A stretch of 64,000 nt of DNA from Kitasatospora sp. NBC_01246 (lineage in GTDB: Bacteria > Actinomycetota > Actinomycetes > Streptomycetales > Streptomycetaceae): the NCBI RefSeq assembly GCF_036226505.1, contig NZ_CP108484.1, positions 7,006,001-7,070,000 of the forward strand, given 5' to 3'. Position 1 is the stretch's first letter; the number at the start of each line of letters is the position of its first letter. The position numbers and the translations under genes are program-made. The notes beneath the pieces are model-generated. The model was given only the letters and a program-made list of their open reading frames with translations, had not been told where the DNA came from and did not search any database. Shown here in pieces: positions 27,658-36,839 of this stretch.

Positions 27658-28068
27658 CCGGCCGTCCCGGGCGGGTGCCGCCGGCACCGCCGGACGAACC
27701 AGGCGAGCACCTCGGCCCGACGGACCGGGCGGAATCCGGCCCGACGAATCAGGCAAAATCCGGACAAACTACTTGACGTGACGGCGGTCACCTGGGCACG
27801 ATGAGGCCCTGGCACATCCCGCACTCCGGTGCGGGAAGCACATTCGGCCAGTTCGACAGACCGGCGCTTCGGCGCCCGGGAGCCGGCGGCGCACCCCCCG
27901 ACCGGGCCGCCCTCAGCCGCTCCCCACCGTTTCGGCAGTCCCCCCGGGGACTTCCCTCCGGGGCCCCGCCCCGCGCACCCCGTGTCGCGCACCGGGCCCG
28001 CCCCGTCACAGGGGCCGCGCCGTGCCCGGCGCCGCCCGCCGCCTCCTCCCTTCGAGAGGCCGCCCCCG
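27658..28068. other. Intergenic promoter and long leader of the polysaccharide operon
   Basis: About 410 bp contain no convincing gene. It holds a -35-like TTGACG (27773-27778) overlapping a Crp-type palindrome (27778-27791), then a Pro/Arg-coding-like, GC-rich leader of about 280 nt before the first ATG. Reading frames across it lack starts with ribosome binding sites. Confidence 0.6.
27778..27791 (+). promoter_or_regulatory. Crp-type binding site
   Basis: GTGACGGCGGTCAC is a 14-bp palindrome that fits exactly the reported streptomycete Crp motif GTG-N6-GNCAC. It overlaps the TTGACG hexamer, so Crp binding here could change transcription of the exopolysaccharide operon 280 nt downstream. 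Confidence 0.5.
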
Positions 28069-28941
28069 ATGAGCACCACCCTGCCCCCCCACGTCGTTCC
28101 GTCCCCGGACCACGACGGCCGGCCGCAACGCCGGGCCGAGGACCGGGCCGCCCCCCGACGGCCGATGCGCCGCGCCGAGGACCGGGCCACGGCCCGTCGG
28201 CCGATGCGCCGGGCCGGGGACGGCGTCGCCAGTCGGCACAGCGTCACCCTGGTCGTCCCCGCCCAGAACGAGGCCCGCAACATCCCCTGGGTGTTCGAGC
28301 AGATCCCGCGCTGCGTGGACGAGGTCATCCTGGTGGACGGCTCCTCCGACGACGCCACCGTCCCGATGGCCCGGCACTGCCTGCCGACCGTCCGCAGCGT
28401 CCAGCAGAGCGGGCCCGGCAAGGGCAACGCGCTGCGCACCGGCTTCGCCGCCGCCAGTGGCGAGTACATCGTCATGATGGACGCCGACGGCTCGATGTGG
28501 CCCGGCGAGATCCCGCACTTCCTCCACTTCCTCGACCACGGCTTCGACTTCGTCAAGGGCTCCCGGTGCATCGCCGGCGGCGGCTCGCTGGACCTCACCA
28601 AGGTCCGCTCCTTCGGGAACCGCGCGCTGCTCGCCGTGGTCAACCGCCTCTACGACGCGAGCCTCACCGACTTGTGCTACGGCTACTGCGCCTTCCGCCG
28701 CTCCTTCCTGGACGCGCTCGACCTGCGCTCCTCCGGCTTCGAGATCGAGGCCGAGATGATCGCGCACGCGCTGCGCTCCGGACTGCGGATGGCCGAGGTG
28801 CCGAGCCTGGAACTCCCCCGCCGCAGCGGTCGATCCCACCTGCACGCCGTCTCCGACGGCCGCCGGGTGCTGAGGACCCTGATCACCGAGCGTCCCGGCG
28901 CCCGGTCCTCGGCGGCAGCCTCCGCGGGGGAGCAACGATGA
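28069..28941 (+). CDS. GT2 glycosyltransferase, dolichol-phosphate-sugar synthase-like
   Basis: The 290-aa protein has a basic N-terminal stretch with an imperfect repeat of RRPMRRAEDRA type (residues about 20-50), then a GT-A domain: VTLVVPAQNEARNIPWV, EVILVDGSSDDAT, GKGNALRTGF, and the metal-binding DxD-like MMDADGSM, with FVKGSRC further on. This resembles polyprenyl-phosphate sugar transferases (DPM/GtrB-like), but no C-terminal membrane helices are present. It is the first gene of the exopolysaccharide operon; the start ATG has GAGAGG upstream and its stop overlaps the next start (ATGA). Confidence 0.9.
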   Translation: MSTTLPPHVVPSPDHDGRPQRRAEDRAAPRRPMRRAEDRATARRPMRRAGDGVASRHSVTLVVPAQNEARNIPWVFEQIPRCVDEVILVDGSSDDATVPMARHCLPTVRSVQQSGPGKGNALRTGFAAASGEYIVMMDADGSMWPGEIPHFLHFLDHGFDFVKGSRCIAGGGSLDLTKVRSFGNRALLAVVNRLYDASLTDLCYGYCAFRRSFLDALDLRSSGFEIEAEMIAHALRSGLRMAEVPSLELPRRSGRSHLHAVSDGRRVLRTLITERPGARSSAAASAGEQR

Positions 28942-30260
28942 ATGGCTCCGACCGGCGCACCGCAGCTGCCTGCCCGCGCTCCGCCGCCCGCGACTCGCTC
29001 TACACCCCCGTCCGCGTCGTCGACCTTGACCTGGACGATCCGAGCGAGCTGCGCTCGCCCGGTGGTCTCGGCACCGTCGACCCGGTCGGCCGCGTGTTGG
29101 CGTTGGTGCGGCTGCACGGACACCCGCTCGGCTTGGTCACGGCCACCGGAACAGCGGGCGACAGTGCCGCGCTGCGCCGGGCGCTGGTCGACGTCGCCCA
29201 CCGGGAACTCCCGGTTCCCGCCCTGTCCACCGCGACACCCGCGGCGCGTCCCGGTCGGGTCGGCCGCGCCCGGGTGCCCGCGGGCCCGGTCACGGTCAGC
29301 GTGGTGGTCTGCACGCGCGACCGGACCGAGCAGCTGCGGAGCTGCCTCGACTCGCTCCTGCGGACCGGCTATCCGCACGTGGAGGTCCTGGTGGTCGACA
29401 ACGCCCCGCGGAGCGACGCCACCGAACGCCTCGTCGCCACGCGGTACCGGGACCGCGTCCGGTACCTGCGCGAGCCGGTGCCGGGCCTGGCCCGGGCCCG
29501 CAACCGCGGCCTGGCCGCGGTGCACGGCGAGGTGGTGGCGTTCGCCGACGACGACCTGATCATCGACACCGGCTGGGTCGGCGCGCTGGCCGGGGCGTTC
29601 GGCGCGGACGACCGGATCGGCTGCGTCACCGGCCTCGTGCTGCCCGCCGAACTCGACACCCCGGCCCAGGCCGCCCTCGAACAGTACGGCGGCTACTCCC
29701 GCGGCTTCGCGGCCCGCGACTGGTCGCTGCGCGACCGCCCGGACGACCCGCTGATGCGGTTCTCGGTCGGCCGGTTCGGCTCCGGGGCGAACATGGCCTT
29801 CCGGACCGCCCTGCTGCGCGGCATCGGCGGCTTCGACCCGGCGACCGGCGCCGGTACGCCCGCCCGCGGCGGCGAGGAACTGCTGGCCTTCTTCCAGATG
29901 CTCGACGCCGGCCACACCGTCGCCTACCAGCCGGACGCCATCGTCTGGCACCGCCACCCGCGCACCGGCGACGCGCTGACCCGGCAGGTCTTCAACTTCG
30001 GCGTCGGCTTCGGCGCCTACCTGACCGCCGCCGTCGCCCACCGGCCCGGGCTGCTCACCACGCTCGTCCGGCGCGTCCCCTCCGGTCTGCGCCGCTGGCA
30101 GCGGGTGCGCCGGCACCGGGCCCGCTGCGGCCCGGCCGAGGGCGAGGCCGCGCTGCTGCGGCTGGGGCGCCGCGAGTTCCGCGGGCTGCTGGTCGGGCCG
30201 TTCGGCTATCTGATCAGCGTGTGGCGCCAGCGGAGCCTGCGCACCGGAGGTGCGTCATGA
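28938..30260 (+). CDS. GT2 glycosyltransferase with N-terminal extra domain (copy 1)
   Basis: This 440-aa protein carries an N-terminal domain of about 110 residues (VRVVDLDLDDP, LALVRLHGHPLGLV) that the next gene also has, then a GT-A domain (VSVVVCTRDRTEQL, VVDNAPRSDATERL, VAFADDDLI as the DxD motif, FGSGANMAFR, GGEELLAFFQMLDAGHTVAYQPDAIVWH seen as GGEELLAFFQ and DAIVWHRHPR). It ends with a short hydrophobic stretch (VGPFGYLISVW). It probably adds a sugar to a lipid-linked chain at the inner membrane face. It overlaps both neighbours by ATGA. Confidence 0.9.
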   Translation: MNGSDRRTAAACPRSAARDSLYTPVRVVDLDLDDPSELRSPGGLGTVDPVGRVLALVRLHGHPLGLVTATGTAGDSAALRRALVDVAHRELPVPALSTATPAARPGRVGRARVPAGPVTVSVVVCTRDRTEQLRSCLDSLLRTGYPHVEVLVVDNAPRSDATERLVATRYRDRVRYLREPVPGLARARNRGLAAVHGEVVAFADDDLIIDTGWVGALAGAFGADDRIGCVTGLVLPAELDTPAQAALEQYGGYSRGFAARDWSLRDRPDDPLMRFSVGRFGSGANMAFRTALLRGIGGFDPATGAGTPARGGEELLAFFQMLDAGHTVAYQPDAIVWHRHPRTGDALTRQVFNFGVGFGAYLTAAVAHRPGLLTTLVRRVPSGLRRWQRVRRHRARCGPAEGEAALLRLGRREFRGLLVGPFGYLISVWRQRSLRTGGAS

Positions 30261-31549
30261 CCACCGTCCTGCGGGCGCCCGCCCAGGTGGTGGAACTCGA
30301 TCTCGACCGGCCCGGTGGGCCGTGGCGGCCCGGCTTCACGGCCCCGGTCCGCCCGCAGGGGCCCGTGGTGGCCCTGGTCCGCCGGGCCGGCCGACCGCTC
30401 GGCCTGGTCGCCGTCGACGCCGACCGGCCAGGTCCCGACGGTAGCGCGGGCCCGGACGCCGGCCCGGACGCCGGGCGGCTGCGCCGCCGGCTCGTCGAGG
30501 CGGCCGAACGCCACCTCGACACCGGGCCGGCGGCCCCCGCCCCGCCGCCCCCCGGCGCCCGCGCACCCCTGGTCAGCGTCATCGTCTGCACCCGCGGGCG
30601 GCCCACCCTGCTCGGCGACAGCCTGAGCGCGCTGCTGCGCACCGACTACCCGGCCACCGAGTTCCTGGTGGTCGACAACGCCCCCGAGGACGACGCCACC
30701 GAACGGCTGATCCGCGCGCTCGGGCCGGACCGGCTGCGGTACCTGCGCGAGCCGGTGCCGGGCCTGGCCCGGGCCCGCAACCGCGGCCTGTCCGCCGCCC
30801 GGGGCGAGTACGTGGCCTTCACCGACGACGACGCGCTGGCCGACCCCGGCTGGGTGAGCGCCCTCGCCGGGGCCTTCCGGGCCGACCCCCGGGTCTCCTG
30901 CGTCACCGGTCTCGTGGTGCCCGCCGAACTCGACACCGAGGCCCAGGCCGTCTTCGAGCGGTACTGCGGCTTCGGCAAGGGCTTCGCCTCCCGGGACTGG
31001 TCGACGCGCACGGCCGGCCGCGACCCGCTCTTCCCCTTCGCCGCCGGCCGCTTCGGCACCGGCGCCAACATGGCCTTCCGCACCACCGTGATCCGCGACC
31101 TCGGCGGCTTCGACCCGGCGACCGGCGCCGGTACGCCGACCCGCGGCGGCGAGGACCTGCTCGCCTTCCTGCGCGTCCTGGTCGCCGGTCACACCCTCGC
31201 GTACCGGCCGGACGCCGTCGTCTGGCACCGGCACCGGCGCACCATGGCCGAGCTGGAGGCCCAGATCCAGGGCTTCGGCACCGGCCTCGGCGCCTATCTG
31301 ACCGCCGCCGTCTCGCAGCGCCCCGGCCTGCTGGCCGAGCTGCTGCGCCGCCTCCCGGCCGGCACTCGGTACGCCCTGCGCCGGGCCGTCGCGCCCGCCC
31401 CGGCCGGCCCCGGCCGGGGCGGGCGCGACGGCGATCCGGGACTGGCCCGGCTCGGCCGGCTCGAACTGCGCGGCCTGCTGCGCGGACCGTTCAGCTATCT
31501 GGTCAGCCGGCGGCAGGACCGCCGGTTCCGGGCGGAGGACTGGTCGTGA
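30257..31549 (+). CDS. GT2 glycosyltransferase with N-terminal extra domain (copy 2)
   Basis: The 430-aa protein is a paralogue of the gene before it with the same layout: N-terminal domain (VVELDLDRPGG, VALVRRAGRPLGLV), GT-A domain (VSVIVCTRGRPTL, VVDNAPEDDATERL, VAFTDDDALADP), FGTGANMAFR, GGEDLLAFLRVL and a C-terminal GPFSYLVSRR. A 54-bp stretch is identical in DNA between the two (29460-29513 and 30737-30790), so they come from recent duplication or gene conversion. GGAGG precedes its ATG, which overlaps the previous stop. Confidence 0.9.
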   Translation: MTTVLRAPAQVVELDLDRPGGPWRPGFTAPVRPQGPVVALVRRAGRPLGLVAVDADRPGPDGSAGPDAGPDAGRLRRRLVEAAERHLDTGPAAPAPPPPGARAPLVSVIVCTRGRPTLLGDSLSALLRTDYPATEFLVVDNAPEDDATERLIRALGPDRLRYLREPVPGLARARNRGLSAARGEYVAFTDDDALADPGWVSALAGAFRADPRVSCVTGLVVPAELDTEAQAVFERYCGFGKGFASRDWSTRTAGRDPLFPFAAGRFGTGANMAFRTTVIRDLGGFDPATGAGTPTRGGEDLLAFLRVLVAGHTLAYRPDAVVWHRHRRTMAELEAQIQGFGTGLGAYLTAAVSQRPGLLAELLRRLPAGTRYALRRAVAPAPAGPGRGGRDGDPGLARLGRLELRGLLRGPFSYLVSRRQDRRFRAEDWS

Positions 31550-32919
31550 TGCAGTCGCTCAGCACGCGTTCGCCCGCGCCCGCCCGGCCCTGCTCCTGCC
31601 CGCGCCCGCTGCCCTGCCAGTGCTCCTACCGCGACCTGCTGCGGGCCCGCGCCCGGGCCGGCCGGGCCCGGCTGGCCGGGGAACCGCTGCTGCGCAACGG
31701 CCACATCCTGCTGGCGAGTTCGATGGTGGCGGCCGCGCTCGGCGCGATCTTCTGGCTGTTCGCCACCCGCTGGTACAGCGCCGAGACGGTCGGCCTCAGC
31801 TACGCCGCCGTCTCCGCCGCCGGGCTGCTCTCCGCGGTCGGCCGGTTCAACCTCAGCAGCGTCCTGGTGCGCTTCCTCCCCGGCGCCGGGCAGCACACCC
31901 GGCGGCTGGTGGCCCGCTGCTACGCCGCGAGCATCGCCGCCAGCGCGTTCGCCGCGGTGCTCTTCCTGCTGCTGATCCCGTGGATCTCCCCGAGCCTCGG
32001 CTACCTGCGGCAGCCGGTGGTGGCGGTCGCCTTCGTGGTGGTCACGGCCGGCTACTCGCTCTTCGTCCTCCAGGACGGCGCGCTGACCGGACTGCGGCGC
32101 ACCGGCTGGGTGCTCGGCGAGAACGCGCTGTTCGCCCTGGCGAAGGCGGGCGCGCTGGCCGTCTGCGCGGTCCTCGCGGTCGGCACCGGGATCCTGGTCT
32201 CCTGGGCGGCGGCGCTGCTCATCACCGTCCTGCTCACCAACGTCGTGCTCTTCCGCCGGGCGATCCCGGCCCACCAGCGGGCGGCCGGTGCCACCGCGTC
32301 CGCCCCGCCGCGGGTGGCCGGCTACGCCGTCGCGGACTACCTGGGCAACATCTCCGGCATCGCCGCCTGCAGCGTCGTACCGCTCATGGTGCTGGCCGTG
32401 CTCGGCGCGGAGCAGAACGCCTACTACTCGCTCGCCTGGGTGATCGCCGACAGCCTCTACATGGCCGCCTACAGCATGGGCAGCTCGCTGGTGGTCGAGG
32501 CCGCCCGGGCACCCGAACGGCTCGCCGAACACGCCCGCCGGATGATGTGGCACACCGGACTGCTCGTCCTCGCGGCGGTGGCCGTGATCGTGGCCTTCGC
32601 CCCCTGGATGCTGCGCCTGTTCGGGCCCGGCTACGCCGAGCACGGCACCACCGTGCTGCGGCTGATGGCCCTCTCCGCCCTGCCCACCGTCGTGCTGAGC
32701 CTGGCCACCGACGTCGCCCGGGTGCGCCGCGCCCTGGGCTGGATGATCGGGCTCCAACTCGTCTACGCCGTCCTCGTGATCGCGCTCGTCGCCGGACTGC
32801 TGCCCGTGTTCGGCCTCACCGGGGTCGGGCTGGCGTGGCTGCTCGCCGCGACGGTCCTCGCCCTCCCGCTGCTGGTCGCCCTCCCGCGCTGGCTGCCGTC
32901 GTCCGATCGGAGATCGTGA
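31546..32919 (+). CDS. Polysaccharide flippase (Wzx/MATE-like)
   Basis: This 457-aa protein has about 12-14 hydrophobic helices (for example ILLASSMVAAALGAIFWLF and LLVLAAVAVIVAFAPWML) in the pattern of oligosaccharide flippases of the MVF/PST group. It would move lipid-linked repeat units across the membrane. A Cys/Pro-rich N-terminus (residues 10-27) precedes the first helix and is unusual. The GTG at 31546 overlaps the previous stop (GTGA); ATG 31549 is an alternative. Its stop overlaps the next start as TGATG. Confidence 0.88.
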   Translation: MMQSLSTRSPAPARPCSCPRPLPCQCSYRDLLRARARAGRARLAGEPLLRNGHILLASSMVAAALGAIFWLFATRWYSAETVGLSYAAVSAAGLLSAVGRFNLSSVLVRFLPGAGQHTRRLVARCYAASIAASAFAAVLFLLLIPWISPSLGYLRQPVVAVAFVVVTAGYSLFVLQDGALTGLRRTGWVLGENALFALAKAGALAVCAVLAVGTGILVSWAAALLITVLLTNVVLFRRAIPAHQRAAGATASAPPRVAGYAVADYLGNISGIAACSVVPLMVLAVLGAEQNAYYSLAWVIADSLYMAAYSMGSSLVVEAARAPERLAEHARRMMWHTGLLVLAAVAVIVAFAPWMLRLFGPGYAEHGTTVLRLMALSALPTVVLSLATDVARVRRALGWMIGLQLVYAVLVIALVAGLLPVFGLTGVGLAWLLAATVLALPLLVALPRWLPSSDRRS

Positions 32920-33950
32920 TGAACACCGTGCCGAACGCCGGACCGGTCACCGCACCGGGCCCCGGCCCCACCCTGTCCGTGGTCGTCTGCAGTTACACCC
33001 TCGACCGCTGGGACGACCTGTGCGCCGCCCTCGACTCGATCCGCGCCCAGCGCCGGCAGCCCGACGAGACCGTCGTGGTGGTCGACCACTGCCCCGCCCT
33101 GACGGCCCGGCTGGCCGCCCGCCCCGGCCTGCGGCTGGTCGAGAGCCCCGAACGCCCGGGCGTCTCCGGCGCCCGCAACACCGGGGTCACGCTCGCCCGC
33201 GGCGAGTTGGTCGCCTTCCTGGACGACGACGCGGTGGCCGAACCCGACTGGACCGAACGGCTGCTGGCCGGCTTCCGCGACCCGCGGGTGCTCGGCGTCG
33301 GCGGCCGGGTCGACTCCTGGTGGGAGACCGGCCGCCCCGGCTGGTTCCCGCCCGAGTACGACTGGGTGGTCGGCTGCTCCTACCCGGGGGCCGCCGGGAG
33401 CACGGGCACGGTGCGCAACTTCATCGGCGCCAACATGTCCTTCCGCCGGGCCGCGGTGGTCGCCGCCGGCGGCTTCCGCGGCGACCTCGGCCGGATCGGC
33501 ACCAGCCCGTTCGGCTGCGAGGAGACCGAGCTTTGCCTGCGGCTCACCGCCCGGCACCCCGGCACCGAGCTGCGCTACGAGCCCGCCGCCGTCGTCCGCC
33601 AGCACGTCCCGCCGGCCCGCACCACCTGGCGCTACTTCAGCTCCCGCTGCTACGCGGAGGGCCGCTCCAAGGCCGTCGTCGCCCGTTACGCGGGCAGCCG
33701 GTCGGCGCTGTCCACCGAGCGCCGCTACGTGCGCCGCACGCTGCCCGCCGCGATCCTCCGCGCGCTGGGCCGGCGACGGCTGCGGGCCGCCGGGGCGCTC
33801 GGCGCCGGCGCCTGCCTGGCGGCGGCCGGGTACACCGTCGGCCGGCTCGGCCGGGCGGACACCGCGGCCACCGCGGACGCCGGGGAGACCGGTGCGGCCC
33901 CCGCCGCCCGGCCCGGCGTCGCGGCCGTGTCCACCAGGAGCCGGCCATGA
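32919..33950 (+). CDS. GT2 glycosyltransferase
   Basis: The 343-aa GT-A protein has LSVVVCSYTLDRWDDL, TVVVVDHCPALTARL, GVSGARNTGVTLARGE, the DxD motif in AFLDDDAVAEPDW, FIGANMSFRR, and GCEETELCLR near the acceptor site. A C-terminal amphipathic or single hydrophobic stretch (GALGAGACLAAAGYTVG) may tether it to the membrane. It lacks the extra N-terminal domain of the two GT2 genes upstream. It is coupled to the genes on both sides by overlap. Confidence 0.9.
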   Translation: MNTVPNAGPVTAPGPGPTLSVVVCSYTLDRWDDLCAALDSIRAQRRQPDETVVVVDHCPALTARLAARPGLRLVESPERPGVSGARNTGVTLARGELVAFLDDDAVAEPDWTERLLAGFRDPRVLGVGGRVDSWWETGRPGWFPPEYDWVVGCSYPGAAGSTGTVRNFIGANMSFRRAAVVAAGGFRGDLGRIGTSPFGCEETELCLRLTARHPGTELRYEPAAVVRQHVPPARTTWRYFSSRCYAEGRSKAVVARYAGSRSALSTERRYVRRTLPAAILRALGRRRLRAAGALGAGACLAAAGYTVGRLGRADTAATADAGETGAAPAARPGVAAVSTRSRP

Positions 33951-34759
33951 AGGAGGTCCCGGTGTTCCTGTACCACTCGGTCTCGGACGACCCGCCGCCG
34001 TGGATCGCTCCGTACACCGTGACCCCCGCGGCCTTCCGCCGCCAGATCGACCGGATCGTCGACAGCGGGCGGCCCGTGGTGCCGCTGCGCCGGCTGGTCT
34101 CGGCGATCCTCGGCGGCCCGCCGCTGCCGCCCCGCGCCGCCGTCCTCACCTTCGACGACGGGTTCGCCGACTTCTACTGGACGGTGGCCCCGCTGCTCGC
34201 CGAGCGCGGCCTGCCGGCCACCCTCTACGTCACCGTCGGCGCCGTCCACCCGCCGGGCGGCCCGCCCACCGGCAGCCTCTTCCCGCCGGCCGACATGCTG
34301 AACTGGCGGCAGATCAGCACCCTGGACGCGATGGGCGTCGAGATCGGCGGCCACTCCGTCACCCACGCCCAGCTGGACACCGTCTACGGGCGGCGCTGCA
34401 CCGACGAGATCGTCGAGTGCAAGCGGCGCCTGGAGGACGCCCTCGGCCACGAGGTCGTCGCGTTCGCCTACCCGCACGGGTACTCCAGCCCGGCCGTGCG
34501 GCGCAAGGTCCGCGAGGCGGGCTGGACGTCGGCGACAGCGGTGGAGAACAAGTTCAGCTCCGCTTCCGACTCCGTGCTGCGGATCTGCCGGCTGATGGTC
34601 CGCAGCGACACCCCCGACCACGTCTTCGACGGCTGGATCGCCGGGCGCGGAGCCCGGGTCGGACCCGTCCCGGAGAGCCTCTACACGCGGCTCTGGCGCA
34701 ACTACCGCCGGCTGCGCACCGCGGTCGGCAGTCCGGTCGGAAGGCCGTCCAATGGTTGA
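33947..34759 (+). CDS. Polysaccharide deacetylase (NodB/CE4 family)
   Basis: The 270-aa protein shows CE4 motifs: the YHSVSD segment near the start, motif 1 LTFDDGFADF with the catalytic Asp pair, motif 2 IGGHSVTH with the two metal-binding histidines, and motif 3 FAYPHGYSS. It has no signal peptide, so it would act in the cytoplasm on a nucleotide- or lipid-linked substrate, unless it is secreted by another route. CE4 enzymes remove N- or O-acetyl groups, suggesting that the polymer contains acetylated amino sugars. It overlaps both neighbours (ATGA before; 8 nt after). Confidence 0.9.
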   Translation: MKEVPVFLYHSVSDDPPPWIAPYTVTPAAFRRQIDRIVDSGRPVVPLRRLVSAILGGPPLPPRAAVLTFDDGFADFYWTVAPLLAERGLPATLYVTVGAVHPPGGPPTGSLFPPADMLNWRQISTLDAMGVEIGGHSVTHAQLDTVYGRRCTDEIVECKRRLEDALGHEVVAFAYPHGYSSPAVRRKVREAGWTSATAVENKFSSASDSVLRICRLMVRSDTPDHVFDGWIAGRGARVGPVPESLYTRLWRNYRRLRTAVGSPVGRPSNG

Positions 34760-36839
34760 CCAACTGGCCCCCGCCCAGCTCCCCACCGGCGGCCCGCCCC
34801 CGGAGCCCGACGGCGCGCGCCCGTTCGGGCGCCTGCGCGCGGGGCAGCTGCGCGCGCTGCGCGCCGGCTGCCGGGAGGCCGGGCCGCTCGGCGTCTTCGC
34901 CCGCCTGGCCCTGCCGGTGGCGCTCGCCCTGTGGCTGCTCGCGCTGCCCCGGGTGCGGCTCGGCGGCATGGGCGACCTCGGCCTGATCCAGGTGCTGCCG
35001 GCCCTGTACTGGACCGGCCTGGCCCTGCTGGTGGCCGGCTTCGTGGCCGTCCTGCGCGACCGGCGGATCCGCCAGCGCTGGGCGGCCGGGTACGTCCTCG
35101 CCCTGGTCGCCTTCCTCCACGCCACGCCCACCCTGCTCTACCCGGAACTGCGGTACGCGTGGGCCTGGAAGCACGTGATGGTCGTGGACGCCATGCTGCG
35201 CCACGACGGCTCCGTGCCGAACGCCGGCGAGCTGGACATCTACAACCAGTGGCCCGGCTTCTTCCAGCTCAACGTGCTGCTGCTGCGCGCCACCGGCCTG
35301 CACTCCGCGCTCGGGTACGCGGCCTGGTTCCCGGTGCTCACCAACGTCCTGCTGCTCGGCCCGCTGCTGCTGATCTTCCGTACCGTCACCCGGGACCGGC
35401 GGCTGGTCTGGGGCGGCATCTGGATCTACTACAGCACCTCCTGGATTGGCCAGGACTACTTCTCCCCGCAGGCCTTCTCCTACCTGCTGTTCCTCGCGGT
35501 GCTCGCGCTGGTGCTGCGCCGGCTGGCGGCCACCCGCGTCGCGCAGGGACCGCCCGGCGGGGGAGCGTCCGCCGGCCGGGACGCCACGGCGGGTGAGGGA
35601 TCCACGGCGGGTGGGGGATCCACGGCGGGTGAGGGAGGCCCGGCCGGCGCGCGGAGCGGGCCGGGCACCGGCGCCCGGGCGATGACCTGGGTGACCGACA
35701 TCCCGCCCCGGGGCGGGTGGCGCCCGCTGCCGTTCGCCCTGGTGCTCGTCCTGACGGCCGCCATCGCCTGCTCGCACCAGCTCACCCCGCTGATGCTGAT
35801 CAGCGCCCTGCTGATGCTCGCCCTCCCGCGGCGCAACCGCCGGGTGGTGCTGCCCGCCCTGGTCGGTGCCGTCGGCATCACCTTCGCCTGGGACGCCACG
35901 GTCGCGCGGCCCTACCTGGCCAAGAACATCGGCAACCTGGTCGCCGCGCTGGCCTCGCCCGACAACAACGCGCTGCCCGGCCTCCAGCGGCTCGCCCAGC
36001 CCGCCCCCGGACAGGTGTTCGCCTCCTGGGTCGACCGGGGCCTGACCGCCGCCGTCCTGCTGCTCGCGGTGACGGCGGTGGTGCACCACCGCTGGGTGCG
36101 CCGCACCACCCTGCCGCTGCTCCTGATCGCGCCCGTCCCGCTGCTGCTCGCCAACAGCTACGGCGGCGAGATGATCTTCCGCGCCTACCTGTTCGCGCTG
36201 CCCGCGGCCGCCCTGCTCGCCGCGACCGTGCTGATCCCGTCCTCCCGTGCTCCGGCCGGCCCCGCCGCCCCGGCGGGCACCCCCGCCGGCGACCGGGCCC
36301 GCCGCCCGCGCCGGGCGCTGCCCGCCGTGCGCCGGGGGCTGACCCTGGTGGCACTGCTCGCCCTGCTGGGCGGCCTGGTCTTCGGCTACTACAGCAAGGA
36401 GGCCATGAACACCTTCAGCCCCGGCGAGGTCGCCGCACTGCGCTACGTCGCGCACACCGCGCCGCCGGGGTCGCGGATCGTCTCGGTCACCGCAGACCTG
36501 CCCGGCTCCGAGGAGCGCTACGACGAGCTCAGCCGGACGGCGCTCTCGGTGGGCACGCCCGACGACCGCCGGCAGCTGGTAGCCGACCCGGCCTCGGCCG
36601 TCGAGGCCGCACTCGCCGACCCCGCCGTCACCGGCCCCTCGTACCTCGTGCTGACCAGGGCCCAGACCGCCGAGTGCACGCTGACCGGCATCCTGCCCGC
36701 CGACACCGTCGACCGGGTCCGCGCGGCGGCCTCCGCCTCCCCGACGCTGCGGGTGGTGTTCACCGACGGTGACGCCACCGTCTACCGGCACTCCGCCCAG
36801 GTCGCCGTCGAGAGCCCGTTCGCGGAGAGTGGGCAGTGA
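34752..36839 (+). CDS. Large multi-pass membrane protein of the polysaccharide operon
   Basis: The 695-aa protein has about 12 membrane helices (such as FARLALPVALALWLLALP, VLTNVLLLGPLLLIF, and FALVLVLTAAIACSHQLTPLMLI) and a soluble C-terminal tail (about 550-695). It may be the polymerase or a polyprenyl-sugar-dependent transferase, but no family motif is certain. A hydrophilic loop between two helices contains three 18-bp tandem repeats coding for GEGSTA-like units, and the C-terminal tail after YYSKEAMNTFSPGEVAALRY resembles an extracytoplasmic domain. It starts 8 nt before the deacetylase stop. Confidence 0.8.
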   Translation: MVDQLAPAQLPTGGPPPEPDGARPFGRLRAGQLRALRAGCREAGPLGVFARLALPVALALWLLALPRVRLGGMGDLGLIQVLPALYWTGLALLVAGFVAVLRDRRIRQRWAAGYVLALVAFLHATPTLLYPELRYAWAWKHVMVVDAMLRHDGSVPNAGELDIYNQWPGFFQLNVLLLRATGLHSALGYAAWFPVLTNVLLLGPLLLIFRTVTRDRRLVWGGIWIYYSTSWIGQDYFSPQAFSYLLFLAVLALVLRRLAATRVAQGPPGGGASAGRDATAGEGSTAGGGSTAGEGGPAGARSGPGTGARAMTWVTDIPPRGGWRPLPFALVLVLTAAIACSHQLTPLMLISALLMLALPRRNRRVVLPALVGAVGITFAWDATVARPYLAKNIGNLVAALASPDNNALPGLQRLAQPAPGQVFASWVDRGLTAAVLLLAVTAVVHHRWVRRTTLPLLLIAPVPLLLANSYGGEMIFRAYLFALPAAALLAATVLIPSSRAPAGPAAPAGTPAGDRARRPRRALPAVRRGLTLVALLALLGGLVFGYYSKEAMNTFSPGEVAALRYVAHTAPPGSRIVSVTADLPGSEERYDELSRTALSVGTPDDRRQLVADPASAVEAALADPAVTGPSYLVLTRAQTAECTLTGILPADTVDRVRAAASASPTLRVVFTDGDATVYRHSAQVAVESPFAESGQ
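35584..35637 (+). repeat. Three 18-bp tandem repeats inside the membrane protein gene
   Basis: Units at 35584-35601, 35602-35619 and 35620-35637 (CCACGGCGGGTGAGGGAT and near copies) keep the frame and code for STAGEG/STAGGG-like hexapeptides in a loop. Copy-number change would alter loop length by six residues without a frameshift. Confidence 0.8.
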
